Origin: Mariniflexile gromovii
GTDB taxonomy: Bacteria; Bacteroidota; Bacteroidia; Flavobacteriales; Flavobacteriaceae
NCBI RefSeq assembly: GCF_017814435.1
Contig: NZ_JAGJCB010000012.1
Span: forward strand, 1 to 64,000
Direction of reading: 5' to 3'
DNA: 64,000 nt
Made by a program: the position numbers and the translations under genes. Below, piece by piece: positions 43,057 through 53,277 of the stretch (its first letter is position 1; each line of letters starts with the position of its first letter). Under the pieces are notes generated by a model. The model was not told where the DNA came from. It did no database searches and was given only the letters and a program-made list of their open reading frames with translations.

Positions 43057-44016
43057 TTAGAAGAATCTAGGTGAACGATCGTAGCCACCTCTAAATCCGA
43101 ATAAATCAATATCAAACAAAACAAATATTTCGTGAGAACCTGAATTATAATCGCCAAGGTTACTGGTTGTGAAATCGTAAGCATATCCTATTTTTAGATC
43201 TGGCATGACTCTAAAACTTACCAACCCACTAATAGCATCATCTAAACGGTAGCCTAAACCTGCTTCCAGTTTTTCATTAAATAAAACATTGGCTGTAATA
43301 TCGAGTGATAATGGTGCACCTTGAACCGACTTCGCCATAAATGCTGGTTTAAATTTTAGATCCCTATTTATATCAAACACATAACCTCCCGTTAAGTAAT
43401 AGTGAATACTTTCAACGCCTGTAGCTTTAACGCCATTTTCAGTTTCAATATGTTTTGAATTTAACATATTGGGAGCTGACAAACCGATGTAATAATTATC
43501 GGTAAAATAAAAGGCTCCAATACCAATATTAGGGAATGTTTTACTGATGTTTTCGTTGAAAGCCATATCTGTTGATGCACTTCCTGATTGCAGCGTAAAA
43601 CCATCAAAATTAACATTGAAAAAGGTTAAACCTGCTTTGATTCCTAATGATAGTTTTCCACGGTCTAGACCCATTGGTAACACATAGGCGAAATCTGCGT
43701 AAATATTATTTTCTTGAACCACATCGCCTATATTATCGTTAGTAAACGAGATTCCCGCTTCTATTTTTTCGTTAATAGGTGTGTGAGCAAAAAAGGTTCC
43801 TGTTTTTGGAGCACCTTCAACTCCTACCCATTGGGTTCTGTATAAACCACCCAAATTCAAAATGGCTGGATCTGCTGTAGCATAGGCAGGGTTTATAACA
43901 CTCATATTATACATATACTGTGTAAATTGAGGATCTTGCTGCGCGAAACTTTGAAAAGACAAAAGTGTCAATCCTACTAAGGCAGCTATTTTATGATATA
44001 TATTTAAATTTTTCAT
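43057..44016 (-). CDS. PorP/SprF family protein paired with the adhesin
   Basis: This 319-residue protein has a signal peptide (about 1-25, SFQSFAQ) and the PorP/SprF hallmark QQDPQFTQYMYNMSVINPAYA, followed by beta strands and an aromatic C-terminus (DRSPRFF). In Flavobacterium, SprF is needed for secretion or attachment of the giant adhesin SprB, encoded beside it. The gene directly upstream here encodes a T9SS type B sorted adhesin, so the same pairing applies. Gaps of 29 and 22 bases on each side show a single operon. Confidence 0.92.
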   Translation of the reverse strand: MKNLNIYHKIAALVGLTLLSFQSFAQQDPQFTQYMYNMSVINPAYATADPAILNLGGLYRTQWVGVEGAPKTGTFFAHTPINEKIEAGISFTNDNIGDVVQENNIYADFAYVLPMGLDRGKLSLGIKAGLTFFNVNFDGFTLQSGSASTDMAFNENISKTFPNIGIGAFYFTDNYYIGLSAPNMLNSKHIETENGVKATGVESIHYYLTGGYVFDINRDLKFKPAFMAKSVQGAPLSLDITANVLFNEKLEAGLGYRLDDAISGLVSFRVMPDLKIGYAYDFTTSNLGDYNSGSHEIFVLFDIDLFGFRGGYDRSPRFF

Positions 44017-44045
44017 GTTTTCTAAATTTTTGTTTATCTAAAAAA

Positions 44046-47000
44046 TTATCTGCTTAAGTATAAATGACCTTGTTTTGGTTTATTCTTACCATCATTGAAA
44101 TTGAAAATGTAATAGTACATTCCTACGGGCAAATCACCTTTTAACATAGTTCTTGCCTGATTAGATATGCCATTAAAACGTGGGCTAGAAGCATTTCCTT
44201 TATAAACAATATTGCCGTAGCGATTATAAATCTCTATTTCAAAATTTGGATAAAGAACATCTAAATTATCGTAATCGTAAGTATCGTTAATACCGTCACC
44301 ATTTGGCGAGAATCCATCTGGCAAAAACAACTCACCACAAGCTGTTAAATCTGGCGTAACAGCTAATCGCACACTGCTTTCACATCCTGTTGCCGCATCT
44401 ATAAGTGCTGCATAGTAGGTTGTTAGATTAGTAAGTACATCCGTATTATTAAATACTGTTCCATTCACATGGGCATCATACCAAACTACATTATCTTGTA
44501 ATTCTGCATACTCGTTTAAGTTTAGTGAAAGATCGTAAATGGTTGGTGCATCGTTAATACAATATTCCTTACTAGAATCTTTTATGGTTGGTGTTGGCGT
44601 GTCATTAATAGTCACATTTATTTGAACACTCATCGAGGACTCACAACCAGAACCTGTGGTTTGGGTTGCAAAATAATCTTCACCATCTATTAACGTATCT
44701 GTTAGATTTAACGGTATAGTTAAAGCTGCATCGGCATACCAATTTACTGTTCCTGTTGGCCTGATGCTTGATGTTAAATCTGTGACTGTTGGATTATCAA
44801 CTAAACAAAAAGATGGATTTTGTTCTATTACAATTATTTGAGGAGAATCGTTAACTGTTACAGTAATTTGAGCACTGGCATCTGATGAACATGGTGAAAC
44901 CGCTGTTACAGTATAAATATAGGTTCCTGATGCATCTGAATTTGGATCGAAAATACTTGAACCACTTGTTAATGAGGGTGACCAAGTACCTCCGCTTTGA
45001 GCCGAAGTTCCTAATAATGTAAATAAATCTATTTGACCATCAATAATACAAATGATAGTAGCATTATCAGTTCCTGCATTTGGAGTTTGGGTTACAGTTA
45101 CCGTTACATTACTAGTATCCGATCCACAAGCATTCGTTACAGTATAAGAATACACACCCGGGGCATCTACCAACGGATTAAAAACACCTGTACCACTAGC
45201 CATTGCCGGTGCCCAAGTACCCCCTGTATCGGCGCTTCCTATTAATGTGAATAAATCGGTAGTACCATTGTTACTACATACATCTAAAGTATTATCTGTT
45301 CCAGCACTTAATGGTGGTTCTACGGTAATAGTTGTTATTGTATTCGCATCCACACAAGGTGCCGATGCTGTTACTAAATAGTTGAATTGATATGTGCCCG
45401 GAGCTACTGCCGAAGCATCAAAGCTACTTCCTGTTAAAGCCCCTGTTCCATCAATATCTTGCCAAACACCAGTAGCGTCTTGGGAGCCATCTAAGGCTAT
45501 AAATAAATCTACCGCTAAATTAGTATTACAAACCGATATAGGATTTGGATTTCCCGATTTTGGTGATTGATAAATTGTAACAGTTACCAAGGTTCTAACC
45601 GAAGATTCACAATTTGTAGTTGCATCGGTTTGTGAAGCATAATAAGTTCCGCTATCAACTAAGGCAACACTTCCAGCCAATGGGCTTCCTCCAGTTGCAT
45701 TATCATACCATTGTATTGTAGTTCCTGTTGCTGTTAAATCTGAAACGGTTGCCGTATCACAAAATTCTTGAGTTGCTGCTGCTATTGGTGAAGGTGCGTC
45801 ATTAATTATAATAGATACCGTTACTAATACATCATCACAACTTCCTATGGCATCAACATCATATGTGAAATTATAAGTACCTGCAGAAAGACCATCAATA
45901 GTTACCAAATTTCCTGACAAAGCGCCGGTACTATCATCATCACTCCAACTACCTGTTGAATCTTCATCTGTTAATAAATCAAATAAATTATATGTTTGAC
46001 CTGCTGTTATTGAAGCCATACAAAATTCCATTGGGGCATTCACCGTACCAGATTCTGGAGCATCATCCACTCTAACCAGTACCGTTGAACTGTTTGTGCA
46101 GCCATTGGCATCTGTTATGGTATAGGTGAAATTATAGGACCCTATGGTCAAGGCATTTAAATTTACGTCGCTTCCGCTCAATGCGCCTGTTGTATTATCA
46201 TCTGTCCAAGTACCTCCTGCATCTTCACCTGAAAGTTGGCCGAACAGATCCAATGGTGAATTGGCTGCTAAATCATTTTCGCAAAAGATGGCCGGTGTTG
46301 GGGTTCCCGTTACTGGCAATGCATTTATGGTTATGGTTACCGTTACCAGTTCATCGTCGCAACTTCCAATGGCATCCACATCATAAGTGAAATTATAATC
46401 GCCTGGTGCTAAAACAGACAAGTCTACTGGGTTTGAAACGGTTGCTCCTAAATTATCTGTTCCCGAAAACCAGGTTCCTGTAACATCCGCCCCTGTTAAT
46501 GAATCGAATAAATTATAACTTGCTGGTGCTAAATCTTCACAGAACAGAACTGGTGCGTTTGCTGTACCAGATTCTGGAGCATCATCCACTCTAACCAGTA
46601 CCGTTGAACTGTTTGTACAGCCATTCGCATCTGTTATGATATAAGTGAAATTATAGGAACCGATGGTTAAAGCATTTAAGTTTACCTCGCTTCCGCTCAA
46701 TGCGCCCGAAGTATTATCATCTGTCCAAGTACCTCCTGGGTCTTGACCTGAAAGTTGACCGAACAGATCCAATGGTGAATTGGCTGCTAAATCATTTTCA
46801 CAAAAAATGGCAGGTGTTGGTGTTCCCGTTACTGGTAAAGGATTTATGGTAATGGTTACCGTTACCAATGCATCGTCGCAACTTCCAATGGCATCCACAT
46901 CATAAGTGAAATCATAATCGCCCGGTGCTAAAACAGATAGGTCTACTGGACTTGAAACAATGGCACCTAAATTATTCGTTCCCGAAAACCAGGTTCCTGC

Positions 47001-48725
47001 TGTATCTTCACCTGTTAATAAATCGAATAAATTATAACTTGCTGGTGCTAAATCTTCACAGAATATGGCTGGTGCGTTTGCTGTTCCAGATTCTGGAGAA
47101 GGTTGTACAGTAATAGTTATTGCTTCAGTATCTGAACATGTGCCATTATCTATGGTATAATTAAATTTATAAGGGCTTCCTGCTACTGTTAAATTTGTAA
47201 GGTCTATGGGGTTTGTTACTGGTGTATTACTGGCGTCTGTCCAAGTACCACTATTATTATCTTGAGAACCATCTAAAGCAGTAAACAAATCGAATGGTGA
47301 ATTTGCTGCTAAATCATTCTCACAAAATATTTGGTTCACTGCAACTCCTGTATTTGGATCTGGTAATATCACCACTTGTACTGTTGTAGATTGCTCGGTA
47401 CATGGATTTGGCAACAAATTTTGTGTATAAGTGAAATCATATGTTCCCGGAATGAAACTTGACAAATCTATTGGAGATGTTACTACTGGGTCTGTGCTTA
47501 AAGTTCCTTGTGTCCATTGTCCGTTTAAATCTTCATTATCCAATAAGGAAAATAAGTCAAAATTAGACGGTGCCGCAGACTCACAAAATGTTGCTGGATT
47601 TATAGCAGAAGGTATACCTGAGCTAAGTGTTTCAAAAACTGTAATACTTACTGTGGCAACACCATTTGGACATGCTCCAGATGTTGGAACTGTATAAGAA
47701 AATACATAAGTTCCTGCTGTTGTTAATGTAGATATATTAACTGTTCCAAGATAGCCACCAGATGTAACTAATGGTCCAGACCAAGAGCCTGTTGTAACTT
47801 TAGGGGCTCCTAATTCATCAAATAAATTAAAATCGTTTGCAGGTAAACTATCATCACAATATTCTAAAGATGCTGAAGCTCCCGATTGAACAGGATCATC
47901 AATTGTAACTGTAACGGGTATGGCATCACTGTTACAAAAAGCATCCGTAACTTGTACATAATACGTTCCGTTTGTTAAAGGTTCCGAGGCCAATAGGATT
48001 GGAGGAATAGGATCTCCAAAGGCATCAACTTGTTCGTACCAATTATAATTAGCTGTAGTTCCAGGATTCAAATCTCCAATTGTTGGATTGGAATCTGAAC
48101 AAAATTCCTGATTAGGAGTAGGTGTTGGATTTGCTGGTGAAACAGATTGAATTGATTTTCCAAACTTAATCTGACTTGTACAAGGCGTCGGCATGGTTCC
48201 ATCACTAAAAACGATATAATAATTAACAATACCGTTTGTTACGGCATCGGTAGTATTAGCTTCATTGCTCATGTTTATATCATAATAAACATTTACAGTT
48301 CCTCCTACTGGTATATATCCAACTAATGCATCATCAATATAATCTTGAATGGTAGCGTTATCGTTACTACAATAAAATTTATCCAATGATGCTCCTACAG
48401 GAACAGGGTTTACTTGAAACGTCACATTTATAGATTGCCTTGTTCCGCAATTGCCAACATTATTTCCTGCATAATAAGTTCCTTGCGTAACCAATTGGGT
48501 TGAATTGTAACGAATGCCACCAATAGCTGCGCTATACCACACAGCACCCGGTGCATAGTCGGCACTTAAATTTGCAAAACTATAACCGGCCGCATTACAA
48601 ATAGGTGCGGGGTTGGGATTTGAAACAGTAGGACACTGAGCAAAACTTGAAAATGATGTCCATAAAAGCATCAAAACACTTAATGTTATTTTAATAACTT
48701 TCCTAGATAGTAGTTTTGTTATCAT
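44046..48725 (-). CDS. Large T9SS type B sorted surface adhesin with repeated modules
   Basis: This 1559-residue protein has a signal peptide (about 1-30, TSFSSFAQ), about a dozen beta-sandwich modules of 80-120 residues (repeating FCE/FCD ... LFDLL ... GTW ... GTYNFTY ... VTVTIT), and a C-terminal gliding-associated/CHU_C sorting domain (LFLPDGFSPNGDGINDTYDY to the end). That domain directs export by T9SS, with SprA as channel, and surface attachment through PorP/SprF. Two adjacent blocks of 173 residues are nearly identical, matching the 519-base DNA repeat at 46045-47082. Composition is acidic, threonine-rich and nearly lysine-free, as usual for secreted adhesins. It is a SprB-like protein but much shorter. 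Ligand unknown. Confidence 0.9.
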   Translation of the reverse strand: MITKLLSRKVIKITLSVLMLLWTSFSSFAQCPTVSNPNPAPICNAAGYSFANLSADYAPGAVWYSAAIGGIRYNSTQLVTQGTYYAGNNVGNCGTRQSINVTFQVNPVPVGASLDKFYCSNDNATIQDYIDDALVGYIPVGGTVNVYYDINMSNEANTTDAVTNGIVNYYIVFSDGTMPTPCTSQIKFGKSIQSVSPANPTPTPNQEFCSDSNPTIGDLNPGTTANYNWYEQVDAFGDPIPPILLASEPLTNGTYYVQVTDAFCNSDAIPVTVTIDDPVQSGASASLEYCDDSLPANDFNLFDELGAPKVTTGSWSGPLVTSGGYLGTVNISTLTTAGTYVFSYTVPTSGACPNGVATVSITVFETLSSGIPSAINPATFCESAAPSNFDLFSLLDNEDLNGQWTQGTLSTDPVVTSPIDLSSFIPGTYDFTYTQNLLPNPCTEQSTTVQVVILPDPNTGVAVNQIFCENDLAANSPFDLFTALDGSQDNNSGTWTDASNTPVTNPIDLTNLTVAGSPYKFNYTIDNGTCSDTEAITITVQPSPESGTANAPAIFCEDLAPASYNLFDLLTGEDTAGTWFSGTNNLGAIVSSPVDLSVLAPGDYDFTYDVDAIGSCDDALVTVTITINPLPVTGTPTPAIFCENDLAANSPLDLFGQLSGQDPGGTWTDDNTSGALSGSEVNLNALTIGSYNFTYIITDANGCTNSSTVLVRVDDAPESGTANAPVLFCEDLAPASYNLFDSLTGADVTGTWFSGTDNLGATVSNPVDLSVLAPGDYNFTYDVDAIGSCDDELVTVTITINALPVTGTPTPAIFCENDLAANSPLDLFGQLSGEDAGGTWTDDNTTGALSGSDVNLNALTIGSYNFTYTITDANGCTNSSTVLVRVDDAPESGTVNAPMEFCMASITAGQTYNLFDLLTDEDSTGSWSDDDSTGALSGNLVTIDGLSAGTYNFTYDVDAIGSCDDVLVTVSIIINDAPSPIAAATQEFCDTATVSDLTATGTTIQWYDNATGGSPLAGSVALVDSGTYYASQTDATTNCESSVRTLVTVTIYQSPKSGNPNPISVCNTNLAVDLFIALDGSQDATGVWQDIDGTGALTGSSFDASAVAPGTYQFNYLVTASAPCVDANTITTITVEPPLSAGTDNTLDVCSNNGTTDLFTLIGSADTGGTWAPAMASGTGVFNPLVDAPGVYSYTVTNACGSDTSNVTVTVTQTPNAGTDNATIICIIDGQIDLFTLLGTSAQSGGTWSPSLTSGSSIFDPNSDASGTYIYTVTAVSPCSSDASAQITVTVNDSPQIIVIEQNPSFCLVDNPTVTDLTSSIRPTGTVNWYADAALTIPLNLTDTLIDGEDYFATQTTGSGCESSMSVQINVTINDTPTPTIKDSSKEYCINDAPTIYDLSLNLNEYAELQDNVVWYDAHVNGTVFNNTDVLTNLTTYYAALIDAATGCESSVRLAVTPDLTACGELFLPDGFSPNGDGINDTYDYDNLDVLYPNFEIEIYNRYGNIVYKGNASSPRFNGISNQARTMLKGDLPVGMYYYIFNFNDGKNKPKQGHLYLSR
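46045..47082 (-). repeat. Tandem 519-bp repeat (two units) within the adhesin gene
   Basis: Unit boundaries recur at 46045, 46564 and 47083 (each starting at GTACCAG/GTTCCAG), a period of exactly 519 bases or 173 codons. The units differ at scattered positions only. They encode two near-identical double modules of the adhesin. Confidence 0.82.
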
Positions 48726-48910
48726 AGTTGAAATAGTTTAGAATCATATTAATAATAGCTTGTCTAAAACATTAGATTAATCCTTTATTATATTATCAGA
48801 ATTAATCTTTAGCATTTTTAAATCAGTGCAATTTAACTGATTTTTTTGTATTTCAACGATAATTTTGAAATAATTTTACTTTTTATCGAAAAAAAATGTC
48901 ATTTAAACGG

Positions 48911-48939
48911 AAAAACTCACCTTTTCGAGGTGAGTTTTT
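48911..48939 (-). terminator. Terminator of the act-cox operon
   Basis: AAAAACTCACCT pairs perfectly with AGGTGAGTTTTT around TTTCG, 33 bases past the COX I stop, with a T-run on the leftward strand. Confidence 0.85.
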
Positions 48940-48971
48940 AAATTATAAGCGTAATATTTTAATATCGGCCC

Positions 48972-50771
48972 TTAGTGTTGAAGCTCTTCTTCGCCTTCTT
49001 TTAAAGGAATATTCTGTGGAACAAAGTCTACATCATGCCCTGGTTTACTATAATCGTAAGCCCAACGATGTACATGTGGAATCTCTCCTGGCCAGTTTCC
49101 ATGAATATGCTCAACAGGTGTTGTCCATTCTAAGGTTGTAGAACTCCAAGGGTTTTGAGTTGCTTTCTTTCCGTAGAAAATACTACTGAAAAAGTTATAT
49201 AAATATACTATTTGTACCACACCACCAATTAAAGCAAAAATGGTGATAATAACATTTACGTTTGCTAAATCGTCGAATAATGGAAAATTAGAATTTGTGT
49301 AATAACGACGTGGTAAACCTGCCATACCTATAAAGTGCATTGGGAAAAACACACCATAAGCACAAACTGCGGTAATCCAGAAGTGAATATAACCTAAGTT
49401 TTTATTCAACATCCTACCAAACATTTTTGGATACCAGTGGTAAATACCAGCAAACATACCGTAAAGTGCAGATATTCCCATTACCAAATGGAAGTGAGCT
49501 ACTACAAAATAAGTATCGTGAACGTTGATGTCTAAAGCACTATCTCCAAGAATGATTCCTGTTAATCCTCCAGTGATGAATGTAGAAACGAACCCAATAG
49601 AGAATAACATGGCAGGGTTCATCTGAAGATTACCTTTCCATAACGTTGTAATCCAGTTGAATGCTTTCACCGCTGATGGAATCGCAATCAATAAAGTTGT
49701 AAATGTAAATACAGAACCTAAGAATGGATTCATACCAGAAATAAACATATGGTGACCCCATACAATAGTTGATAAGAATGCAATGGCTAAAATAGAAGCA
49801 ATCATGGCACGATAACCAAAAATTGGTTTACGTGAATTTGAAGCCATAATTTCAGAAACTAATCCCATTGCTGGTAATATAACGATATATACTTCTGGGT
49901 GACCTAAGAACCAAAATAAGTGTTCAAACAATACAGGAGAACCACCTTGGTAATGTAAAACTTCACCTTGAATAAATATATCTGATAAGAAGAATGATGT
50001 TCCAAAGCTTCTATCCATGATTAATAATAATGCCGCAGATAATAATACTGGGAATGAAATAATACCAATTACAGCTGTTACAAAGAAAGCCCAAATTGTT
50101 AATGGTAATCTTGTCATAGACATCCCTTTGGTACGTAAGTTAATTACAGTAACAACATAATTAAGAGAACCTAATAATGAAGACGCAATAAATATTGCCA
50201 TAGAAACTAACCAAAGCGTCATACCCATACCTGACCCCCCTTGAGCCATTGGTAAAGCACTTAATGGTGGATAGATGGTCCATCCAGCTGCAGCAGGACC
50301 TGCTTCAACAAATAATGATATGACCATGATTACACTTGAAAGGAAGAATAACCAATAAGACACCATATTTAGGAATCCTGAAGCCATATCGCGCGCTCCA
50401 ATTTGTAACGGAATTAACAAGTTACTGAACGTTCCACTTAAACCAGCGGTTAGAACAAAGAATACCATGATGGTACCGTGAATGGTTACTAATGCTAAAT
50501 AAATATCGGCATCCATAACACCTTCTGGAGCCCATTTGCCCAATAAAGCTTCAAACAATACGTTTGGCTCCTCTGGCCATGCAATTTGCATACGGAACAT
50601 CATAGACATTAAAACACCTATAACCCCCATAATCGTACCTGTAATTAGGTACTGTTTGGCAATCATTTTGTGATCTTGACTAAATATATATTTAGTTACA
50701 AAGGTCTCTTTATGATGATGTCCGTGGTCGTCATGAGCGTCGTGAGCGTGAGTATCTTCGTGTGCTGACAT
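48972..50771 (-). CDS. ctaD: Cytochrome c oxidase subunit I
   Basis: This 599-residue catalytic subunit of an A1-type heme-copper oxidase has twelve or more helices. The covalent His-Tyr pair is in WFLGHPEVYIVILPA, the CuB histidines in WGHHMFISG, and the heme ligands in HDTYFVVAHFHLVMG. It reduces O2 to water and pumps protons. The N-terminus is unusually rich in histidine (eight in the first 20 residues). It is the last gene of the act-cox operon and depends on subunits III/IV and assembly factors encoded at 16-21 kb. Confidence 0.97.
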   Translation of the reverse strand: MSAHEDTHAHDAHDDHGHHHKETFVTKYIFSQDHKMIAKQYLITGTIMGVIGVLMSMMFRMQIAWPEEPNVLFEALLGKWAPEGVMDADIYLALVTIHGTIMVFFVLTAGLSGTFSNLLIPLQIGARDMASGFLNMVSYWLFFLSSVIMVISLFVEAGPAAAGWTIYPPLSALPMAQGGSGMGMTLWLVSMAIFIASSLLGSLNYVVTVINLRTKGMSMTRLPLTIWAFFVTAVIGIISFPVLLSAALLLIMDRSFGTSFFLSDIFIQGEVLHYQGGSPVLFEHLFWFLGHPEVYIVILPAMGLVSEIMASNSRKPIFGYRAMIASILAIAFLSTIVWGHHMFISGMNPFLGSVFTFTTLLIAIPSAVKAFNWITTLWKGNLQMNPAMLFSIGFVSTFITGGLTGIILGDSALDINVHDTYFVVAHFHLVMGISALYGMFAGIYHWYPKMFGRMLNKNLGYIHFWITAVCAYGVFFPMHFIGMAGLPRRYYTNSNFPLFDDLANVNVIITIFALIGGVVQIVYLYNFFSSIFYGKKATQNPWSSTTLEWTTPVEHIHGNWPGEIPHVHRWAYDYSKPGHDVDFVPQNIPLKEGEEELQH

Positions 50772-50801
50772 AATCTTATAGCGTATTTATCTTTTTTTTA
50801 A

Positions 50802-51869
50802 TTAATTAACTAGAGAGTTTTTGAATTCTTTTTGCTCCTTCATCCAAGCATCATATTCTTCTTGAGTTTCTACTACAATCTTCATTTGCATGTTGTAGTG
50901 AGATTTTCCGCAAATTTTATTACATAATAATAAATAGTCAAACTCATATCTCTCCAAAGCTTCTCCACCTTCAGCAATTAACTTTTGACTTTTTTCTACT
51001 CTAATATTATTAATGTTTGCTACTTTCTCAATCATTTCTGGTGTTTGGCGCATCTCAGCAGTAGTAACTGTTGGTGTGAAGCCAAATTGTGTAATCATAC
51101 CCGGTACACAGTTCATCTGTGCTCTAAAGTGTGGCATATATGCAGAATGTAATACGTCTTGAGAACGCATTTTGAACAATACTGGTTTTCCTACTGGTAA
51201 ATGCAACTCCGTAGTGATAACATCATCTTGTGCATTTGGATCTGCTTCATCTAAACCTAAAATATTGGCACGGTCAATGTCAATTAAACGCACATTGGCC
51301 TTTCCTAAGGTATTATCTGCACCACCATATCTAGCTTTCCAGTTAAACTGTTGTGCATATAACTCTATTACTAATGGGTCGTCGCTCTCATCAACACCCA
51401 TGATGTTAATCCAAGTATTTAAACCATATATAATTAAACCTGCTAAAACAATTACCGGTATAATAGTCCAGATAGCTTCTAATTTGTTGTTATCAGCAAA
51501 AAACAATGCTTTTTTACCTTTTTCACCTTTGTATTTAAATGCAAAATAGTGTAATAAAAATTGAGTAATGGTTTGTGTGATAAAGATAATTATCATTGAG
51601 ATAATCATTAAATTATCAATAGTTGGACCATGTTCAGATGCCGAGTTTGACATTAAAGGCAAATCGCCCCATTTTGCAAAACATACAATAGTAATGATAT
51701 AAATGAACGCTAAAAAGCCCATCATTAAATATCCATTGATTGTATTATCCTTGTCAGTGGCAACTTGAGAGTTTTCATTTTTAGCTTGTGCCAAATCGAA
51801 AATCTTTACCATTTGCCATATGGCAACTAAAATAAATACTAAAACTATAATTGTTAATAAAGCAGTCAT
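50802..51869 (-). CDS. ctaC: Cytochrome c oxidase subunit II
   Basis: This 355-residue protein has four predicted membrane helices (about 3-20, 45-66, 85-110, 130-152), two more than a standard subunit II. Its periplasmic cupredoxin domain has a complete CuA site: H in VLHSAYMPHF, then C-x3-C-x3-H-x2-M in LLCNKICGKSHYNMQM. It takes electrons from cytochrome c (or directly from ActE) and passes them to subunit I. No fused cytochrome c domain is present, so any caa3 character would come from ActE or ActA. It lies 30 bases from ActF and 30 from subunit I. Confidence 0.95.
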   Translation of the reverse strand: MTALLTIIVLVFILVAIWQMVKIFDLAQAKNENSQVATDKDNTINGYLMMGFLAFIYIITIVCFAKWGDLPLMSNSASEHGPTIDNLMIISMIIIFITQTITQFLLHYFAFKYKGEKGKKALFFADNNKLEAIWTIIPVIVLAGLIIYGLNTWINIMGVDESDDPLVIELYAQQFNWKARYGGADNTLGKANVRLIDIDRANILGLDEADPNAQDDVITTELHLPVGKPVLFKMRSQDVLHSAYMPHFRAQMNCVPGMITQFGFTPTVTTAEMRQTPEMIEKVANINNIRVEKSQKLIAEGGEALERYEFDYLLLCNKICGKSHYNMQMKIVVETQEEYDAWMKEQKEFKNSLVN

Positions 51870-51899
51870 TTGTATCGTTCGTCTTTATTTATATCTTAA

Positions 51900-53255
51900 T
51901 TAATAATGAAAATCTTCACTTTCTTTTCTAAAAGGATAACCTTTTACAAGTAATGGCGCTTTTGTTAAAGCTGTAAATACTACAAATATGAATAAACCAG
52001 CAAAAAGCAATATAGAACTTATTTCAGGGATACCTATAAACCATCTATCTCCTACGGTAGCTGGCATAATCATATTGAAAATATCTATATAATGCCCGAA
52101 TAAAATTACCAATCCAGCCATTACAACAAACCAAGGGATACGTTTATAATCAGCGTTCATTAACAATAAAATTGGGAACACAAAATTCATAACTACCATG
52201 CCTAAGAAAGGTAATTGGTAATCGTTAAAACGAGATATGAAATATGTTACCTCTTCTGGTATGTTTGAGTACCAAATAAGCATGAATTGTGAGAACCATA
52301 AGTAGGTCCAGAAAATACTGAAAGCAAACATGAATTTAGCAACATCGTGTAAATGGTTTTCATTTACAAATGGTAAATAATTTCTAGATTTTAAGTAAAT
52401 AGTGATTAAAGCGATTACGGTAATACCACTTACAAACATACTAGCAAATACATACCAACCAAATAAAGTTGAGAACCAGTGAGGATCTACACTCATAATC
52501 CAATCCCAAGACATTATAGATTCAGAATAAATAAAGAATACTAAAAATGCAGCGGCTATACGAAATGATTTCTTAAAGTTGCTTTGGTCTTCTGCTGTAT
52601 CTTGAGCTATAGAGAATTTACGAGCGAAATGACGGTATAAACTCCATCCAGCTATAAATATTAAACCTCTAATAGTAAACCAAGGTAAGCTTAACCATCC
52701 TGATTTTCCTTGTAATAATTTATCGTGCGCTACTACTTCAGGATCCATCCATACAAATAAATTGTAATGGCCAATAGTACCCGAAGCTACCGCAATAGCC
52801 AAAACTATTAAAGCACCAGGCAGTACATAAGCCGTAATACCTTCCATAACTCTAAACAATACTGGAGACCATCCTGCTTGAGATGCAATTTGAATAGCGT
52901 AAAAAGCTAAAACACCTAAACCAATCATCATAAAGAAAAAGGCAGCTACATATAGTGCAGACCATGGTCTGTTTGCTATTTGGTGCTGAACATGTTCAAT
53001 ATGTTCTTTGTGCTCATCAACTTCAGCATGTGCTTCTTCCCCATGTCCATTATCAACAGCATGAGCATCATGACTAGCCGCTCCATGAGAAGCTTCTGCT
53101 GCATGACCACCACCGTGGTGAGATTCTTCTGCAAGTAAGGTTTCAACTTCTTCAAAAGATTTATGAGATGTCATAAAACCATATCCAACTCCTAATGCTC
53201 CTAAAATCATTAGAATGAAAGAAAATGTCTTTAATTTATTTGAAAATGTATACAT
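51900..53255 (-). CDS. actF: Alternative complex III subunit ActF
   Basis: This 451-residue polytopic subunit has about ten helices and is a homologue of the ActC/NrfD-like fold without an obvious quinone site. It belongs to the quinol:cytochrome c oxidoreductase. After the first helix (about 10-28) it carries a histidine-rich stretch, residues 46-91, with twelve histidines in a glycine/alanine/glutamate background; this looks like an exposed metal-binding or flexible loop. It is sixth in the act gene order and directly precedes COX II. Confidence 0.92.
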   Translation of the reverse strand: MYTFSNKLKTFSFILMILGALGVGYGFMTSHKSFEEVETLLAEESHHGGGHAAEASHGAASHDAHAVDNGHGEEAHAEVDEHKEHIEHVQHQIANRPWSALYVAAFFFMMIGLGVLAFYAIQIASQAGWSPVLFRVMEGITAYVLPGALIVLAIAVASGTIGHYNLFVWMDPEVVAHDKLLQGKSGWLSLPWFTIRGLIFIAGWSLYRHFARKFSIAQDTAEDQSNFKKSFRIAAAFLVFFIYSESIMSWDWIMSVDPHWFSTLFGWYVFASMFVSGITVIALITIYLKSRNYLPFVNENHLHDVAKFMFAFSIFWTYLWFSQFMLIWYSNIPEEVTYFISRFNDYQLPFLGMVVMNFVFPILLLMNADYKRIPWFVVMAGLVILFGHYIDIFNMIMPATVGDRWFIGIPEISSILLFAGLFIFVVFTALTKAPLLVKGYPFRKESEDFHY

Positions 53256-53277
53256 ATCTATAATAATCTTGTCTATC

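Noticed and set aside
44046-48725. CRISPR or other repeat array in the 44-49 kb region
   Set aside because: The periodic sequence is coding, in frame and 519 bases long per unit; there are no short repeats with unique spacers.
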